Shown here in pieces: positions 7,471 to 16,107 of a stretch of 33,741 bases of DNA. Position numbers and translations under genes: made by a program. This stretch comes from Prevotella sp. CAG:485 (GTDB lineage: Bacteria; Bacteroidota; Bacteroidia; Bacteroidales; Muribaculaceae). The first letter of the stretch is position 1, and the number at the start of each line of letters is the position of its first letter. The DNA lies in the NCBI GenBank assembly GCA_000437495.1, contig FR897843.1, positions 1 through 33,741 on the forward strand, read 5' to 3'. Below the pieces are notes generated by a model. It searched no databases and was not told the origin of the DNA. It saw only the letters and a list, made by a program, of their open reading frames with translations.

Positions 7471-8868
7471 ATGACACAAAAGCAGACTCCGGCGGGCAGC
7501 CCCCGAAATCTGCGGAGTGAGGTTGCGGCATTGCTGCGGCTGGGCGTGCCCATCCTGCTCACGCAAGTGGGTGTGGTGGTGGTGAGCTTCGCCGACACCA
7601 TGATGGTGGGCGGTTACAGCACTGAGGCGCTGGCTGCCGCAGCGTTTGTGAATAATTTCTTCATGGTGCCCATGGTGATGCTCATGGGCTTCGCCGCCGG
7701 ACTCACACCTATCATAGGCTCGCTCTACAGCCGCCGTCGCCACAGCGATGTGGGTCGCACGCTGGCAGCCGGACTGCGGCTGAACGTGGCCGCCGCAGTG
7801 GCGCTGATGGCCATAATGGGCATCCTCTTTTTCTTTCTCGACCGGATGGGACAGCCGGCCGAGCTGTTGCCCCTTATCCGCAGCTATTATCTTATTGTAA
7901 TGGCGTCGATGCTGCCGGCACCCTTCTTCAACGCCTGCCAGCAGACCGCCAACGCGGTAACGGACACCGCCACGCCAATGTGGATAATTTTGGGCGCCAA
8001 CGCGCTGAATATCCTCGGCAACTGGCTGCTGATTTACGGCCACTGGGGATTGCCGGAATTAGGACTCGACGGCGCCGGCATCAGCACTTTTGTGGCACGC
8101 TTGGCGGCCACACTGGCCATAATGCGGGTCGTTACGCGTTCGCGCCGTTATTCCCCGTATGCCGCCGGACTGCACCGTCGCGGCTCGCGGCCGCTGACAA
8201 AACGCATCCTCGGCACCTCGCTGCCCGTAATGATGCAGAATGGCGCCGAGGTGCTGATTTGGGCTTTCGGCGCGGTGGTATGCGGATGGTTCGGAAAGAT
8301 TGAGCTGGCCGCTTACCAGATTACCAATACCCTGTCGCAGCTCGGCTTCATGGCTTACATCAGCTTCGGCATTGCTCTGAGCATACGCGTGGCCAACAAA
8401 ATGGGTCTGCGCGACTACCAAGGCATACGCCTCAGCACACGCGCCGGAGTGGGACTCAATCTGTTTCTGGCGGTGATGGCAAGCCTGATATTTTTCTTCT
8501 TCGCCCGACCTATGTTAAGTGCCTTCACCCCCAACGGCGCGGTGGTGTCGGTGGCAGTGATGCTTGTGCTGCCTCTGATAGCCTATCAGCTCTTCGATGC
8601 CGTGCAGGTAACGCTCAGCAACGCTGTGAGGGGTACAGGCATAGTGTGGCCGCTGCTCACCGTCTCCGTGTTGGCATATATGATAGTGGGAATGCCGGCC
8701 ATGTTGGGACTGGCACACTGGGGCGGCCTGCAGTGTGTGGGGGTCTACTGGAGTTTCGTAATAATGCTGGCGGTGGCCTTCATGGCCTATCTGTATTATT
8801 TCCTGAGAATAATATCACGCCACGAACGAGAGGCCGGCATACAGCATAAAATCAACTCCACAATCTAA
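7471..8868 (+). CDS. MATE family efflux transporter (NorM-like)
   Basis: A 465-residue inner-membrane protein with about twelve hydrophobic helices in two homologous halves. Each half begins with the MATE-type pattern (N-terminal LLRLGVPILLTQVGVVVVSF with FADTMMVGGYS; second half LGTSLPVMMQNGAEVLIW). Family members export cationic drugs and metabolites by exchange with Na+ or H+. The actual substrate cannot be read from the sequence. It lies 6 bases after adk, which suggests co-transcription rather than a shared pathway. The gene ends in a short convergent intergenic space with the minus-strand RCC1 gene; only a weak CCGA/TCGG hairpin at 8901-8912 is visible there. Confidence 0.93.
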   Translation: MTQKQTPAGSPRNLRSEVAALLRLGVPILLTQVGVVVVSFADTMMVGGYSTEALAAAAFVNNFFMVPMVMLMGFAAGLTPIIGSLYSRRRHSDVGRTLAAGLRLNVAAAVALMAIMGILFFFLDRMGQPAELLPLIRSYYLIVMASMLPAPFFNACQQTANAVTDTATPMWIILGANALNILGNWLLIYGHWGLPELGLDGAGISTFVARLAATLAIMRVVTRSRRYSPYAAGLHRRGSRPLTKRILGTSLPVMMQNGAEVLIWAFGAVVCGWFGKIELAAYQITNTLSQLGFMAYISFGIALSIRVANKMGLRDYQGIRLSTRAGVGLNLFLAVMASLIFFFFARPMLSAFTPNGAVVSVAVMLVLPLIAYQLFDAVQVTLSNAVRGTGIVWPLLTVSVLAYMIVGMPAMLGLAHWGGLQCVGVYWSFVIMLAVAFMAYLYYFLRIISRHEREAGIQHKINSTI

Positions 8869-8912
8869 GACCTCTGGGCTGAGATTCCGTCCCTAAGAGG
8901 CCGAAAATTCGG

Positions 8913-9905
8913 TTAAAAGGGACGACCTACAAGACACAGCTCGCCGTCGCGGGTAATCCATGCTGATATGGTATAGCCGCAAGCCACAGAGCTTACGTTG
9001 TCGTAGACTTTTACGGGCGAATAACTGTTGGTGGTTGTGCCGTTACCAATCTGCCCGTATTGGTTCCATCCCCAGCCCCACAGAGTGCCGTCGGTTTTTA
9101 TTGCCATAGCGTGGCGATCGCCCGAAGTGATGTCGCTGACGCCGCTCATAATCATACCGGCCTGCTGAGGCGAGTAGAAGCTTTGGGTTGAGCCGTTGCC
9201 TAACTGACCGTCGTTGTTGAAGCCCCATGTCCACAGCGTGCCGTCGTTCCTGAGTACCATGTTCACACCCCAACAAGCGGCTTTCTTCACCCCTTCCATG
9301 ATTTTTCGGGGACCGAATGGTTTGCCGGGAGTGAGCAGATAGAGCGTACCGTCGTTGCACACCACAAGAGCCTCGCCGTCGCCGCCCGACACGTCCTTTA
9401 CATTGCCCATTATTCTCACCGGAGTCTTTCGGTCGGTGTTTGTGCCGTCGCCGAGCTGCCCGTGAGAGTTGTTGCCCCAGCCCCACAGCGAGCCGTCGCG
9501 GCAGATGGCATACGACTGCTGGCTGCCGGTGCATACCTTGCTGACGTTATCCATGATTTTCACCGGAGAATGGTGTTCGTCGGTGGTGCCGTCGCCAAGC
9601 GAGCCATAGTTATTCTCGCCCCAGGCCCAGAGAGAGCCGTCGGCCTTCACAGCCATAGAGTTGTTCTCCTGAGCCGAGATTTGCACCACATCGTCCATAA
9701 TCTTCACCGGCTCATGGCGCGAGGAAGTAGTGCCGTCGCCCACCTGGCCGTACAAATTAAAGCCGAAAGACCACAGCGATCCGTCGGTTTTCAGCACTAA
9801 TGCGTGGCGGTTGCCCACAGCCACAGCCTTCTTGTCGCCGGCACGCAGAGCCAGCGGGCACAAAAGCAGAAAAGCAACAATCAGTGATATGTGATACCTT
9901 TGCAT
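8913..9905 (-). CDS. Secreted RCC1-repeat beta-propeller protein
   Basis: A 330-residue protein with an N-terminal Sec signal peptide (cleavage predicted after LRA near residue 22) and then RCC1 repeats. Each repeat has the pattern DGSLWxWGxNxxGQLGDGT...PVKIMDNV. I count six blades plus a short C-terminal DGELCLVG strand, so it should close as a propeller. The fourth blade (around YLLTPGKPFGPRKIMEG) has lost the usual WG...GQLGDGT core. RCC1 folds are protein- or ligand-binding scaffolds; no enzyme motif is seen. It lies 4 bases downstream of the GH35 gene on the same strand, so it should share its transcript. Its mature N-terminus GDKKAV is nearly the same as in the other two proteins of the cluster. 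Confidence 0.88.
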   Translation of the reverse strand: MQRYHISLIVAFLLLCPLALRAGDKKAVAVGNRHALVLKTDGSLWSFGFNLYGQVGDGTTSSRHEPVKIMDDVVQISAQENNSMAVKADGSLWAWGENNYGSLGDGTTDEHHSPVKIMDNVSKVCTGSQQSYAICRDGSLWGWGNNSHGQLGDGTNTDRKTPVRIMGNVKDVSGGDGEALVVCNDGTLYLLTPGKPFGPRKIMEGVKKAACWGVNMVLRNDGTLWTWGFNNDGQLGNGSTQSFYSPQQAGMIMSGVSDITSGDRHAMAIKTDGTLWGWGWNQYGQIGNGTTTNSYSPVKVYDNVSSVACGYTISAWITRDGELCLVGRPF

Positions 9906-9909
9906 ATTG

Positions 9910-12288
9910 TTAGAAATTAAAATCTGTTTCCTTTACGTAAATCCTGAAATTTCCGATACTTGCGGGCGCTGCCGACTCCATGCGCGGCAGATACTGAAGC
10001 CCCGAAAGCGTATGCGTGGCGCCCAGGTCAATGACCACCGCATGAGGGAAGGGGACGCCCGCAGCCGTCTGCCAGTAAGTGGATTCCTGCAGGTCGAACA
10101 CCTTGTCGGCCGTGCGGTTTCCGCCCTCCGTGTCCTCGCTGTCGGCATACACCACCGTCCACGGCTCGCGCGACAGGCGAACTCCCTTGTCATCAAGGAG
10201 ATAAAACTCGGCAATGGCCGCCTTCTCCTTGCCGTCGAGAGCGTCGAGAGCCTCCAGACAGATATAGCGGCCACGCACAGGCGCATTGAACTTCACCTCC
10301 TGCCAGCCGTTGCCAGGTGCAAAAGCCGATGTCATCACCGGCGTCTCCGCCGACAAGTCGAGATTGCTTGACTCAGCGCTGTGAGTGCGAACCTTGTCAA
10401 GCCGCAGCCTGTCGAGCTGAGGCTCCTTCAGCCCCCTGCTCTGAGCCTTGCGCGGACCCAGAATGTCAAACACAAGAATCTCGTTGGCGCCCTTTTTCAG
10501 CCAACATCCGGGCATATAGAGCGTCTGTTGCGGACCTGTTTCCCAGATGCGTCCCAGGGCATGACCGTTGACATAGACAAGGCCCTTTCCCCACGATTCA
10601 AAATCGAGGAATGTGTCGGAAGGCTTGCTGACATTGAAAGTGGCGCGATAAACGCCCCTTGGCAGACGCTCCTCCCGATGCATACACATGTCGAGAGGCC
10701 GGAAGTCCATGGCGGCATAGGTGTCATACTCGTCGGTTATGTTGAACACCTGCCAGTTTTTGAGGTCGTCGACCCACTTGTGGCCATCCTTCTCCACGGT
10801 AACCGTAACGTTATCCGTGATGCCCTTGAAATCGCGTATAGCGCGCCCGAAATTGATGCGGCCCATAGCCTCGACGAGGATGTCGAGCTGAGCCCCTTTC
10901 CGACACGGCTGAATGACAAGCTCCTTCTCAGCGTTGCGACGGTCGAGGGTGCCGATGTACTTGCCGTCAATGAAAATCTGAGCATAATCGTGCGGCTCGT
11001 TTACCGTGAGCAGCGCCGGAGCGGAGAGAGCCGGCAGAGAAGTGCGGTAGAGGATTGAGCCGAATCCCTGATCATACTCTTCCATCGACTTTATATCCCT
11101 GTCAGCCTTCGGCTCTGGCAGATTCTCCCACAGAGGAGCCACCTCGGTGAAGCTGAAGGGCTTAACGGCAATCGGCTTAATCAGAGGAGGAATCGGCGCC
11201 TGCTTTTCGCCGTCCATATACTTGGCAAGAGTCTTGCGCAGCTTGAGATATTTGGGGGTAATCTGTCCCGACTCACTGATAGGCGCGTCGTAATCGTAAG
11301 AGGTAACATCGGGCGCGAAACCCGGCGAGTTGGCGCCTGCCCAGTGGCCCCAGTTGGTGCCTCCATGCGTCATATAGAGGCTGAAGGAGATACCCTTGGA
11401 GAGCATTTCGTCGATGCCGGCAATCATATCGTCGGCAGGGCGAGTCTCGTGCGCGGCGCCCCATTTGTCGAACCATCCGCTCCAGAACTCGCTGCACATC
11501 AGCGGCGTATGAGGACGCGCCTCTTTGAGCGGCGCAAACTGACTGTCAATATCGGCTCCCGTGCCGAAGTTGAGAGTCCAGACAAGGTCATCGAGGCCAT
11601 TGTTGAGAAAATTCGACGACCAGTCGCACTGAAAGAGAGTAACCTCCGGGCCGAAATGCCGGCGCAGCATATCGCGAATCCGACCCACATACCCCTTGTC
11701 AGTGCCGTATGAGCCATATTCATTCTCCACCTGGACCATGATGATGGGGCCTCCGTGAGTAATTGTCAGGTCAGCCACCTGCTCGGCCACCTCCTTCTGA
11801 AACATATCCACCCGCTGAAGGAAATACGGGTCAGCCTCGCGCAGCCGTATATCCTTCTTTTTCAGCAGCCACCAGGGGAGGCCGCCCATCTCCCATTCGG
11901 CACATACATACGGACCGGGGCGGAGAATCACCTTCATGTCGTTCTTGGCACAGAGCTTAATGAACTCGCGCAGGTCGTTTTGCCCTAAAAAATCGAACTT
12001 TCCCGGCTCAGGCTCATGCGCGTTCCAGAAAGTGTAGAGACAGATGGTGTTCATGCCTAACGCCTTGCAGAGCTGAATGCGCTGTTCCCAGTAAGGGCGC
12101 GGGATGCGCGGATAATGCAGTTCGGCGGCCTTCACCACAAACGGCTTTCCGTTGAGCAGGAACGCGCCGTTGCCGGCCACAAAGCTCTGCTGCCCGGCTG
12201 CGTCTGCCACAGCTTTCTTGTTGCCAGCACGCAGCAGGGAAGGACACAAGAGAAAAACGAGAAGCAGGAATACGAAACTTTTTCTCAT
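9910..12288 (-). CDS. Secreted GH35 beta-galactosidase with C-terminal discoidin-like domain
   Basis: A 792-residue protein with a signal peptide ending near LRA/GNKKAV (residue 21). The GH35 TIM barrel follows from about residue 35. The acid/base Glu190 lies in QVENEYGSYG and the nucleophile Glu267 in CSEFWSGWFDKWG; both motifs are intact. Beta-sandwich domains follow, and a C-terminal segment (about 650-790, with ...YWQTAAGVPFPHAVVIDLG) resembles an F5/8-type (CBM32) carbohydrate-binding fold. GH35 enzymes release terminal beta-galactose from host or plant glycans. It is placed between two RCC1-repeat genes; the leader carries a 20-bp direct repeat. There is no SusC/SusD pair nearby, so this is not a classical polysaccharide utilisation locus within the window. 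Confidence 0.94.
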   Translation of the reverse strand: MRKSFVFLLLVFLLCPSLLRAGNKKAVADAAGQQSFVAGNGAFLLNGKPFVVKAAELHYPRIPRPYWEQRIQLCKALGMNTICLYTFWNAHEPEPGKFDFLGQNDLREFIKLCAKNDMKVILRPGPYVCAEWEMGGLPWWLLKKKDIRLREADPYFLQRVDMFQKEVAEQVADLTITHGGPIIMVQVENEYGSYGTDKGYVGRIRDMLRRHFGPEVTLFQCDWSSNFLNNGLDDLVWTLNFGTGADIDSQFAPLKEARPHTPLMCSEFWSGWFDKWGAAHETRPADDMIAGIDEMLSKGISFSLYMTHGGTNWGHWAGANSPGFAPDVTSYDYDAPISESGQITPKYLKLRKTLAKYMDGEKQAPIPPLIKPIAVKPFSFTEVAPLWENLPEPKADRDIKSMEEYDQGFGSILYRTSLPALSAPALLTVNEPHDYAQIFIDGKYIGTLDRRNAEKELVIQPCRKGAQLDILVEAMGRINFGRAIRDFKGITDNVTVTVEKDGHKWVDDLKNWQVFNITDEYDTYAAMDFRPLDMCMHREERLPRGVYRATFNVSKPSDTFLDFESWGKGLVYVNGHALGRIWETGPQQTLYMPGCWLKKGANEILVFDILGPRKAQSRGLKEPQLDRLRLDKVRTHSAESSNLDLSAETPVMTSAFAPGNGWQEVKFNAPVRGRYICLEALDALDGKEKAAIAEFYLLDDKGVRLSREPWTVVYADSEDTEGGNRTADKVFDLQESTYWQTAAGVPFPHAVVIDLGATHTLSGLQYLPRMESAAPASIGNFRIYVKETDFNF

Positions 12289-12322
12289 ATTGTCAATATT
12301 TATCTCTTATTGTCAATATTTA
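12289..12322. repeat. Direct repeat in the GH35 leader, 20-bp period
   Basis: ATTGTCAATATTTA occurs at 12289-12302 and again at 12309-12322, exactly two helical turns apart. The first copy abuts the GH35 start codon on the minus strand. It may be a tandem duplication, a regulator-binding pair, or an RNA element. Confidence 0.75.
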
Positions 12323-12367
12323 AGGCTCACCGATTAGGATTTGTATTACGGAAGGGTCTGTTATATG

Positions 12368-13342
12368 TCAGTCTGCAAATTTGAAGGCACCCACCACCAT
12401 GAGTTCGCCTGATGAGGTAATCCACATCGAGAAAGTGCTGCCGGCAGATGCTGAGCGCACCCCCGAAGCCACCATCACAGGTCGGATGCGGTTGGTTTTG
12501 GAGCCGTCGCCAAGCTGGCCGAACTGATTCTCCCCCATCGCCCAAAGCGAACCGTCGTTGCGGATGATGAGAGTATGGTATGTGCCGGCTGAGATTTCAC
12601 GGACATTGTCCATGACCCGTACACGCTCCGTTGCACATTTGCCGCGCGAGTCCACACTCCGCGACCAAAGCGTGCCGTTATTGTCGAGCGTCAGCCGCGA
12701 GTGCAAAGTATTGGAAATCTGACGCATATCGGCAATATCAGCCCCATACCCGTCAAGTTCTCCCCAACCCCACTTGTTTCCGGAGCCGTCAACGGCATAA
12801 AATATCCCCTTATCTCCTATAACAGACCTGACATCGCCCATCACCTTCACCGGAGTGATACTTTTGAATTCGTCGGTGTATTCCGAAGGGTTATGGTTGC
12901 CCCACATCCACAGCGAGCCGTCGGTGCGCACTGCCGCCGAATAATAGGCTCCCGGAGTGTAAATCCTCCGTACCCCGTCCATTATCCTTACCGGGACAAG
13001 ACGAGAAGTCCTGGAGCCGTCGCCGAGCTGACACCGATCATTGTCGCCCCAGCCCCACAGAGAGCCGTCTCCACACAGAGCGAGAGTATGATAAAGACCG
13101 GCAGAGACCTGCACCACGTTGTCCATAATCTTCACTGGCGTGCCACGGAATGTCGTGGAGCCGTCGCCGAGCCGACCATTTTTATTGTCGCCAAAGGCCC
13201 ACAGGGAGCCGTCATCGCGTATTACGAAGGCACTTTGACCGACTGCAGTAACTGCCTTCTTGTCGCCTGCGCGGAGCAACGAGGGGGAAAGTATGGTGAC
13301 GAGGAAAAGAAGCGTGAGAAGATGATGTCGTTTCTTGTTCAT
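12368..13342 (-). CDS. Secreted RCC1-repeat beta-propeller protein
   Basis: A 324-residue protein with a signal peptide (cleavage predicted after SLLRA) and mature start GDKKAVTAVGQ. RCC1 repeats follow, best seen in DGSLWAFGDNKNGRLGDGST with PVKIMDNV and in the last blade DGSLWAMGENQFGQLGDGS. The central blades (after SLWMWGNHNPSEY and around GNKWGWGELDGYG) are degenerate but keep the spacing. It is the first gene of the minus-strand RCC1-GH35-RCC1 cluster, about 80 bases ahead of the GH35 start, with its own promoter at 13360-13392. It is a paralogue of the 8913-9905 protein. It is predicted periplasmic or extracellular; the binding partner is unknown. Confidence 0.88.
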   Translation of the reverse strand: MNKKRHHLLTLLFLVTILSPSLLRAGDKKAVTAVGQSAFVIRDDGSLWAFGDNKNGRLGDGSTTFRGTPVKIMDNVVQVSAGLYHTLALCGDGSLWGWGDNDRCQLGDGSRTSRLVPVRIMDGVRRIYTPGAYYSAAVRTDGSLWMWGNHNPSEYTDEFKSITPVKVMGDVRSVIGDKGIFYAVDGSGNKWGWGELDGYGADIADMRQISNTLHSRLTLDNNGTLWSRSVDSRGKCATERVRVMDNVREISAGTYHTLIIRNDGSLWAMGENQFGQLGDGSKTNRIRPVMVASGVRSASAGSTFSMWITSSGELMVVGAFKFAD

Positions 13343-13359
13343 TGGTTCGATATTTATTG

Positions 13360-13392
13360 CAAATATACGCCTTTTTTGTGGGTGAGTGCAAG
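13360..13392 (-). promoter_or_regulatory. Promoter of the RCC1-GH35-RCC1 cluster
   Basis: On the minus strand TATATTTG (13367-13360) matches TAnnTTTG. CTTG (13392-13389) lies 21 bases upstream as a near -33 element. The leader before ATG 13342 would be about 10 bases. Confidence 0.6.
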
Positions 13393-13508
13393 CCTAAAAC
13401 CGGATTATGGACCAAGAATGGCGAGTAAACGGGCGAACATCAGAGGTTTATGTGGGGAAATTCAGCTGCAAAGGAATAAATAGCGGTTTCCCAAGTGTCT
13501 GATATTCA

Positions 13509-13526
13509 ACAAGTTACACAAGTTAT
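13509..13526. repeat. Short tandem repeat upstream of parA
   Basis: ACAAGTTAC (13509-13517) is followed directly by ACAAGTTAT (13518-13526) in an AT-rich stretch about 90 bases before parA. It could be a small operator; chance is not excluded. Confidence 0.35.
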
Positions 13527-13580
13527 TAACAATTAAACATATTTAATACGAAATTTAACTCTACATTGAAAAAAATTTTG

Positions 13581-13588
13581 TTACTTTG
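13581..13588 (+). promoter_or_regulatory. Possible parA promoter -7 element
   Basis: TTACTTTG matches TAnnTTTG with one mismatch and lies 28 bases before the parA ATG. No good -33 box is seen at the usual distance, so the call rests on position and AT-richness. Confidence 0.4.
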
Positions 13589-13615
13589 CATATTAATTCA
13601 GAAGCAATCTTGCTT

Positions 13616-14401
13616 ATGGGAAAAATAATGGCGATAGCCAACCAGAAAGGTGGCGTAGGTAAGACAACCACGGCGTTCAATCTGGGCTCCTGCATGGCCA
13701 TGCAGGGAGCAAAAGTGTTGCTTATAGACGCGGATCCGCAGGCCAATGCTACGTCTGGTCTGGGCATAGACCCTCGCGAGGTAAAAGCGGGCATTTATGA
13801 GTGTCTGGTAGACGGATATCCTGTGAAGGATGCCATACAAAGCACATGTGTGGAAGGGCTGAGCCTGCTCAGCGCCAGCATAGACCTTGTGGGCGCCGAA
13901 ATGGAGCTTATCAACCGTCCGCACCGCGAAAAAGTGCTTGCCGGCATTCTTGAGGGTGTGCGCGATGACTATGACTACACGCTCATTGACTGCAGTCCTT
14001 CGCTGGGCTTTATCACCATCAATGCGCTGACAGCGGCCGACTCGGTGCTGATACCGGTGCAGGCAGAATATTTTGCCCTTGAGGGCATTACGCAGCTGCT
14101 CAACACCATACGCATCATCAAGACGCGCCTGAAACCGCAACTGGAGATTGAAGGTTTCCTGCTGACGATGTATGACGCGCGTCTGCGCCTTGCTAACAGC
14201 ATTTATGAGGAGCTGAAGAGCCATTTTGGCGATATGGTGTTCAACACGGTGATTCCGCGCAACATCAAACTGAGCGAGAGCCCGAGCCACGGTCTGCCGG
14301 TGATTCTCTATGACCCGGATTCACGCGGCGCCATAGCATATCAGTCGCTGGCCTCCGAACTGCTCGAGAAACACAGCATCAAAACACCGACCACGCGATG
14401 A
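13616..14401 (+). CDS. parA: Chromosome-partition ATPase ParA
   Basis: A 261-residue deviant Walker-type ATPase. The Walker A loop KGGVGKTT is at residues 11-18, with the signature lysine at 11. IDADPQANATSGLG supplies the next motif, and DYTLIDCSPSLGF the Walker B region. Its role is segregation of the chromosome origin with ParB-parS. I chose ATG 13616 (MGKIMAIANQKGG); the longer frame runs into the promoter region. Its last bases overlap the parB start (ATGA). The order parA-parB-DUF5683-mltD is common in Bacteroidales chromosomes, so this is the chromosomal copy and not a plasmid one. Confidence 0.95.
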   Translation: MGKIMAIANQKGGVGKTTTAFNLGSCMAMQGAKVLLIDADPQANATSGLGIDPREVKAGIYECLVDGYPVKDAIQSTCVEGLSLLSASIDLVGAEMELINRPHREKVLAGILEGVRDDYDYTLIDCSPSLGFITINALTAADSVLIPVQAEYFALEGITQLLNTIRIIKTRLKPQLEIEGFLLTMYDARLRLANSIYEELKSHFGDMVFNTVIPRNIKLSESPSHGLPVILYDPDSRGAIAYQSLASELLEKHSIKTPTTR

Positions 14402-15300
14402 CACCGAAGAAAAGAGCCTTGGGCCGCGGCCTCGACGCCATGATAACCGCCGGCCCTATCACAGAGATACAGACTGAGGGTTCGTCGGCCATCAGCGAGA
14501 TACCGGTGAACGAGATTGAGCCGAATCCGGAGCAGCCTCGCACGGTGTTCGACCAGGAAGCGCTCGACGAGCTTGCGGCGTCGATACTGGAGTTAGGCAT
14601 CATACAGCCCCTGTCGCTGCGCATGCTCGCCGGCGGCGGCTATCAGATAATAGCGGGCGAACGGCGCTGGCGTGCCGCACGGCAGGCCGGTCTCGACACG
14701 GTGCCGGCATACGTGCGCAAAGCCTCCGACGCGGAGATTACCGAGATGGCGCTGATAGAGAACATTCAGCGCGAAGACCTCAACTCCATAGAGGTGGCTC
14801 TGGCGCTGCGCAAGCTAATCGACACATATGCGCTCACCCAGGAACGGCTTGCCGAACGTTTGGGCAAGAAACGTGCCACCATAGCCAACCATCTGCGTCT
14901 GCTGCGCCTGCCGGCCGAGATACAGCTTGGCCTGCGCGACCGCCGCATAGACATGGGTCATGCCCGCGCTCTGTTGGGCGTGGAAGACCCCAAGACGCAG
15001 CTGCGACTCTACAACCTGATATTGCGCGACGGCGCGTCGGTGCGTCAGGTGGAGGAGATGGCCAAGCAGATTCGCGAGAAACTGGCCAAGGGCGAGACTC
15101 CCGACCTGAAAGGAGCCCGCAAAGGTCAGGCTAAATCCAACTCCGACTACGACGGTTTCCGCCGCGAGCTGAACGCCGTCTTCCCGGTGGCGGTGAAGTT
15201 CTCGCGCCGCGACGACGGCCGCGGAACCATAACGCTGCGCTTTGACAACGACGACGAGCTGCAGCAACTTGTGGCATTATTCGACAAGCTTCGGCAATGA
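14398..15300 (+). CDS. parB: Chromosome-partition protein ParB
   Basis: A 300-residue DNA-binding CTPase that spreads from parS sites. The N-terminal ALGRGLDAMI box (ParA interaction) is followed by the ParB core with PNPEQPRTVFD, the CTP-binding GERRWRAA box at about residues 85-92, and ENIQREDLN. A helix-turn-helix (LGKKRATIANHLRLLRLP) and a basic linker before a C-terminal dimerisation region complete it. It overlaps parA by four bases at the 5' end and the DUF5683 gene by four bases at the 3' end, so the three genes are translationally coupled. I could not find a canonical parS palindrome in the window. Confidence 0.95.
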   Translation: MTPKKRALGRGLDAMITAGPITEIQTEGSSAISEIPVNEIEPNPEQPRTVFDQEALDELAASILELGIIQPLSLRMLAGGGYQIIAGERRWRAARQAGLDTVPAYVRKASDAEITEMALIENIQREDLNSIEVALALRKLIDTYALTQERLAERLGKKRATIANHLRLLRLPAEIQLGLRDRRIDMGHARALLGVEDPKTQLRLYNLILRDGASVRQVEEMAKQIREKLAKGETPDLKGARKGQAKSNSDYDGFRRELNAVFPVAVKFSRRDDGRGTITLRFDNDDELQQLVALFDKLRQ

Positions 15301-16082
15301 GAGAGAGAAGACGTGAAGATGTGCCCACGCGGATACTGAGCGTGCTGCTGATAGTGCTTCTGACGGCGCCATGGACGTGGCTGCCTGCCCGGGGCGCCGT
15401 ACAGCTGCCCGAACCGCCGGGTTGCCCTGAGCCTGACACGGTGCTTGACGTGCGCGTATTGGTGCCCGGCACAGTGGAAGCCGGAACGCCGCTGCAGCCT
15501 CAGGACACCATTGTGACGTCGGCCGGCGACTCAATTGTGAATATGGTGGTGGCCGAGGTCTCTCCTTACGGCATGGACGGCAAACGCATCTTCAACCCCG
15601 ACCCCACACGCGCTGTATGGCTGTCGGCGCTGCTCCCCGGTCTGGGACAGGTATACAACCGGCGCTACTGGAAGCTGCCCATAATCATTGGCGGCTTCAT
15701 GGGCCTGGGGTATGCCACCAACTGGAACAACAACCAGTTTCAGGACTATTCGCAGGGGTATCGCGACCTGCTCGACAATGACCCCAACACTAAGTCGTAC
15801 ATGAACTTTTTCCCTCCCACAACCAAGGAGGACGAACTTGACAAAGCGTGGCTTCAGCGAACGCTCAAAAGCCGCAAAGACTACTACCGGCGCAACCGCG
15901 ACCTGTGCATAATCTGCATAGTAGGTCTCTATCTGCTCTGCATGGTAGATTCATACGTGGATGCCTCCCTGGCCCATTTCGACCTGTCGCCCAACCTGTC
16001 GATGGACGTACAGCCGTCGGTGATGATAGAACCTTCGGCCGGGAAACCAGCTCTGGGCATCAACTGGGCATTAAATTTTTAG
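15297..16082 (+). CDS. DUF5683 domain-containing membrane protein
   Basis: A 261-residue protein. The N-terminus is a signal or anchor segment. A Pro- and Thr-rich stretch follows, then the DUF5683 core beginning NPDPTRAVWLSALLPGLGQVYNRRYWK near residue 100, with glycine-rich hydrophobic helices (IIIGGFMGLGYATNW). Another helix lies near LCIICIVGLYLLCMVDSYVDA, and the tail ends in aromatic Phe. The function is unknown; it is conserved between parB and mltD in Bacteroidales, which suggests an envelope role. It overlaps parB by four bases, and mltD starts 25 bases later. Confidence 0.9.
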   Translation: MRERRREDVPTRILSVLLIVLLTAPWTWLPARGAVQLPEPPGCPEPDTVLDVRVLVPGTVEAGTPLQPQDTIVTSAGDSIVNMVVAEVSPYGMDGKRIFNPDPTRAVWLSALLPGLGQVYNRRYWKLPIIIGGFMGLGYATNWNNNQFQDYSQGYRDLLDNDPNTKSYMNFFPPTTKEDELDKAWLQRTLKSRKDYYRRNRDLCIICIVGLYLLCMVDSYVDASLAHFDLSPNLSMDVQPSVMIEPSAGKPALGINWALNF

Positions 16083-16107
16083 AACTCACCTCAAAAACAC
16101 CTGAAAG

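Noticed and set aside
6730..8905. AAGAGGCCGAA occurring at 6730-6740 and 8895-8905 as a repeat element
   Set aside because: It is an 11-base match in two intergenic spots without structure or extension. Chance is plausible at this GC content.
9910..12288. Classical polysaccharide utilisation locus around the GH35 gene
   Set aside because: There is no SusC/SusD pair, SARP, hybrid two-component system or other glycoside hydrolase in the window.
13343..13615. parS site or DnaA boxes near parA
   Set aside because: No TGTTTCACGTGAAACA-like palindrome and no clear TTATNCACA boxes were found by eye. Only a weak tandem 9-mer is present.
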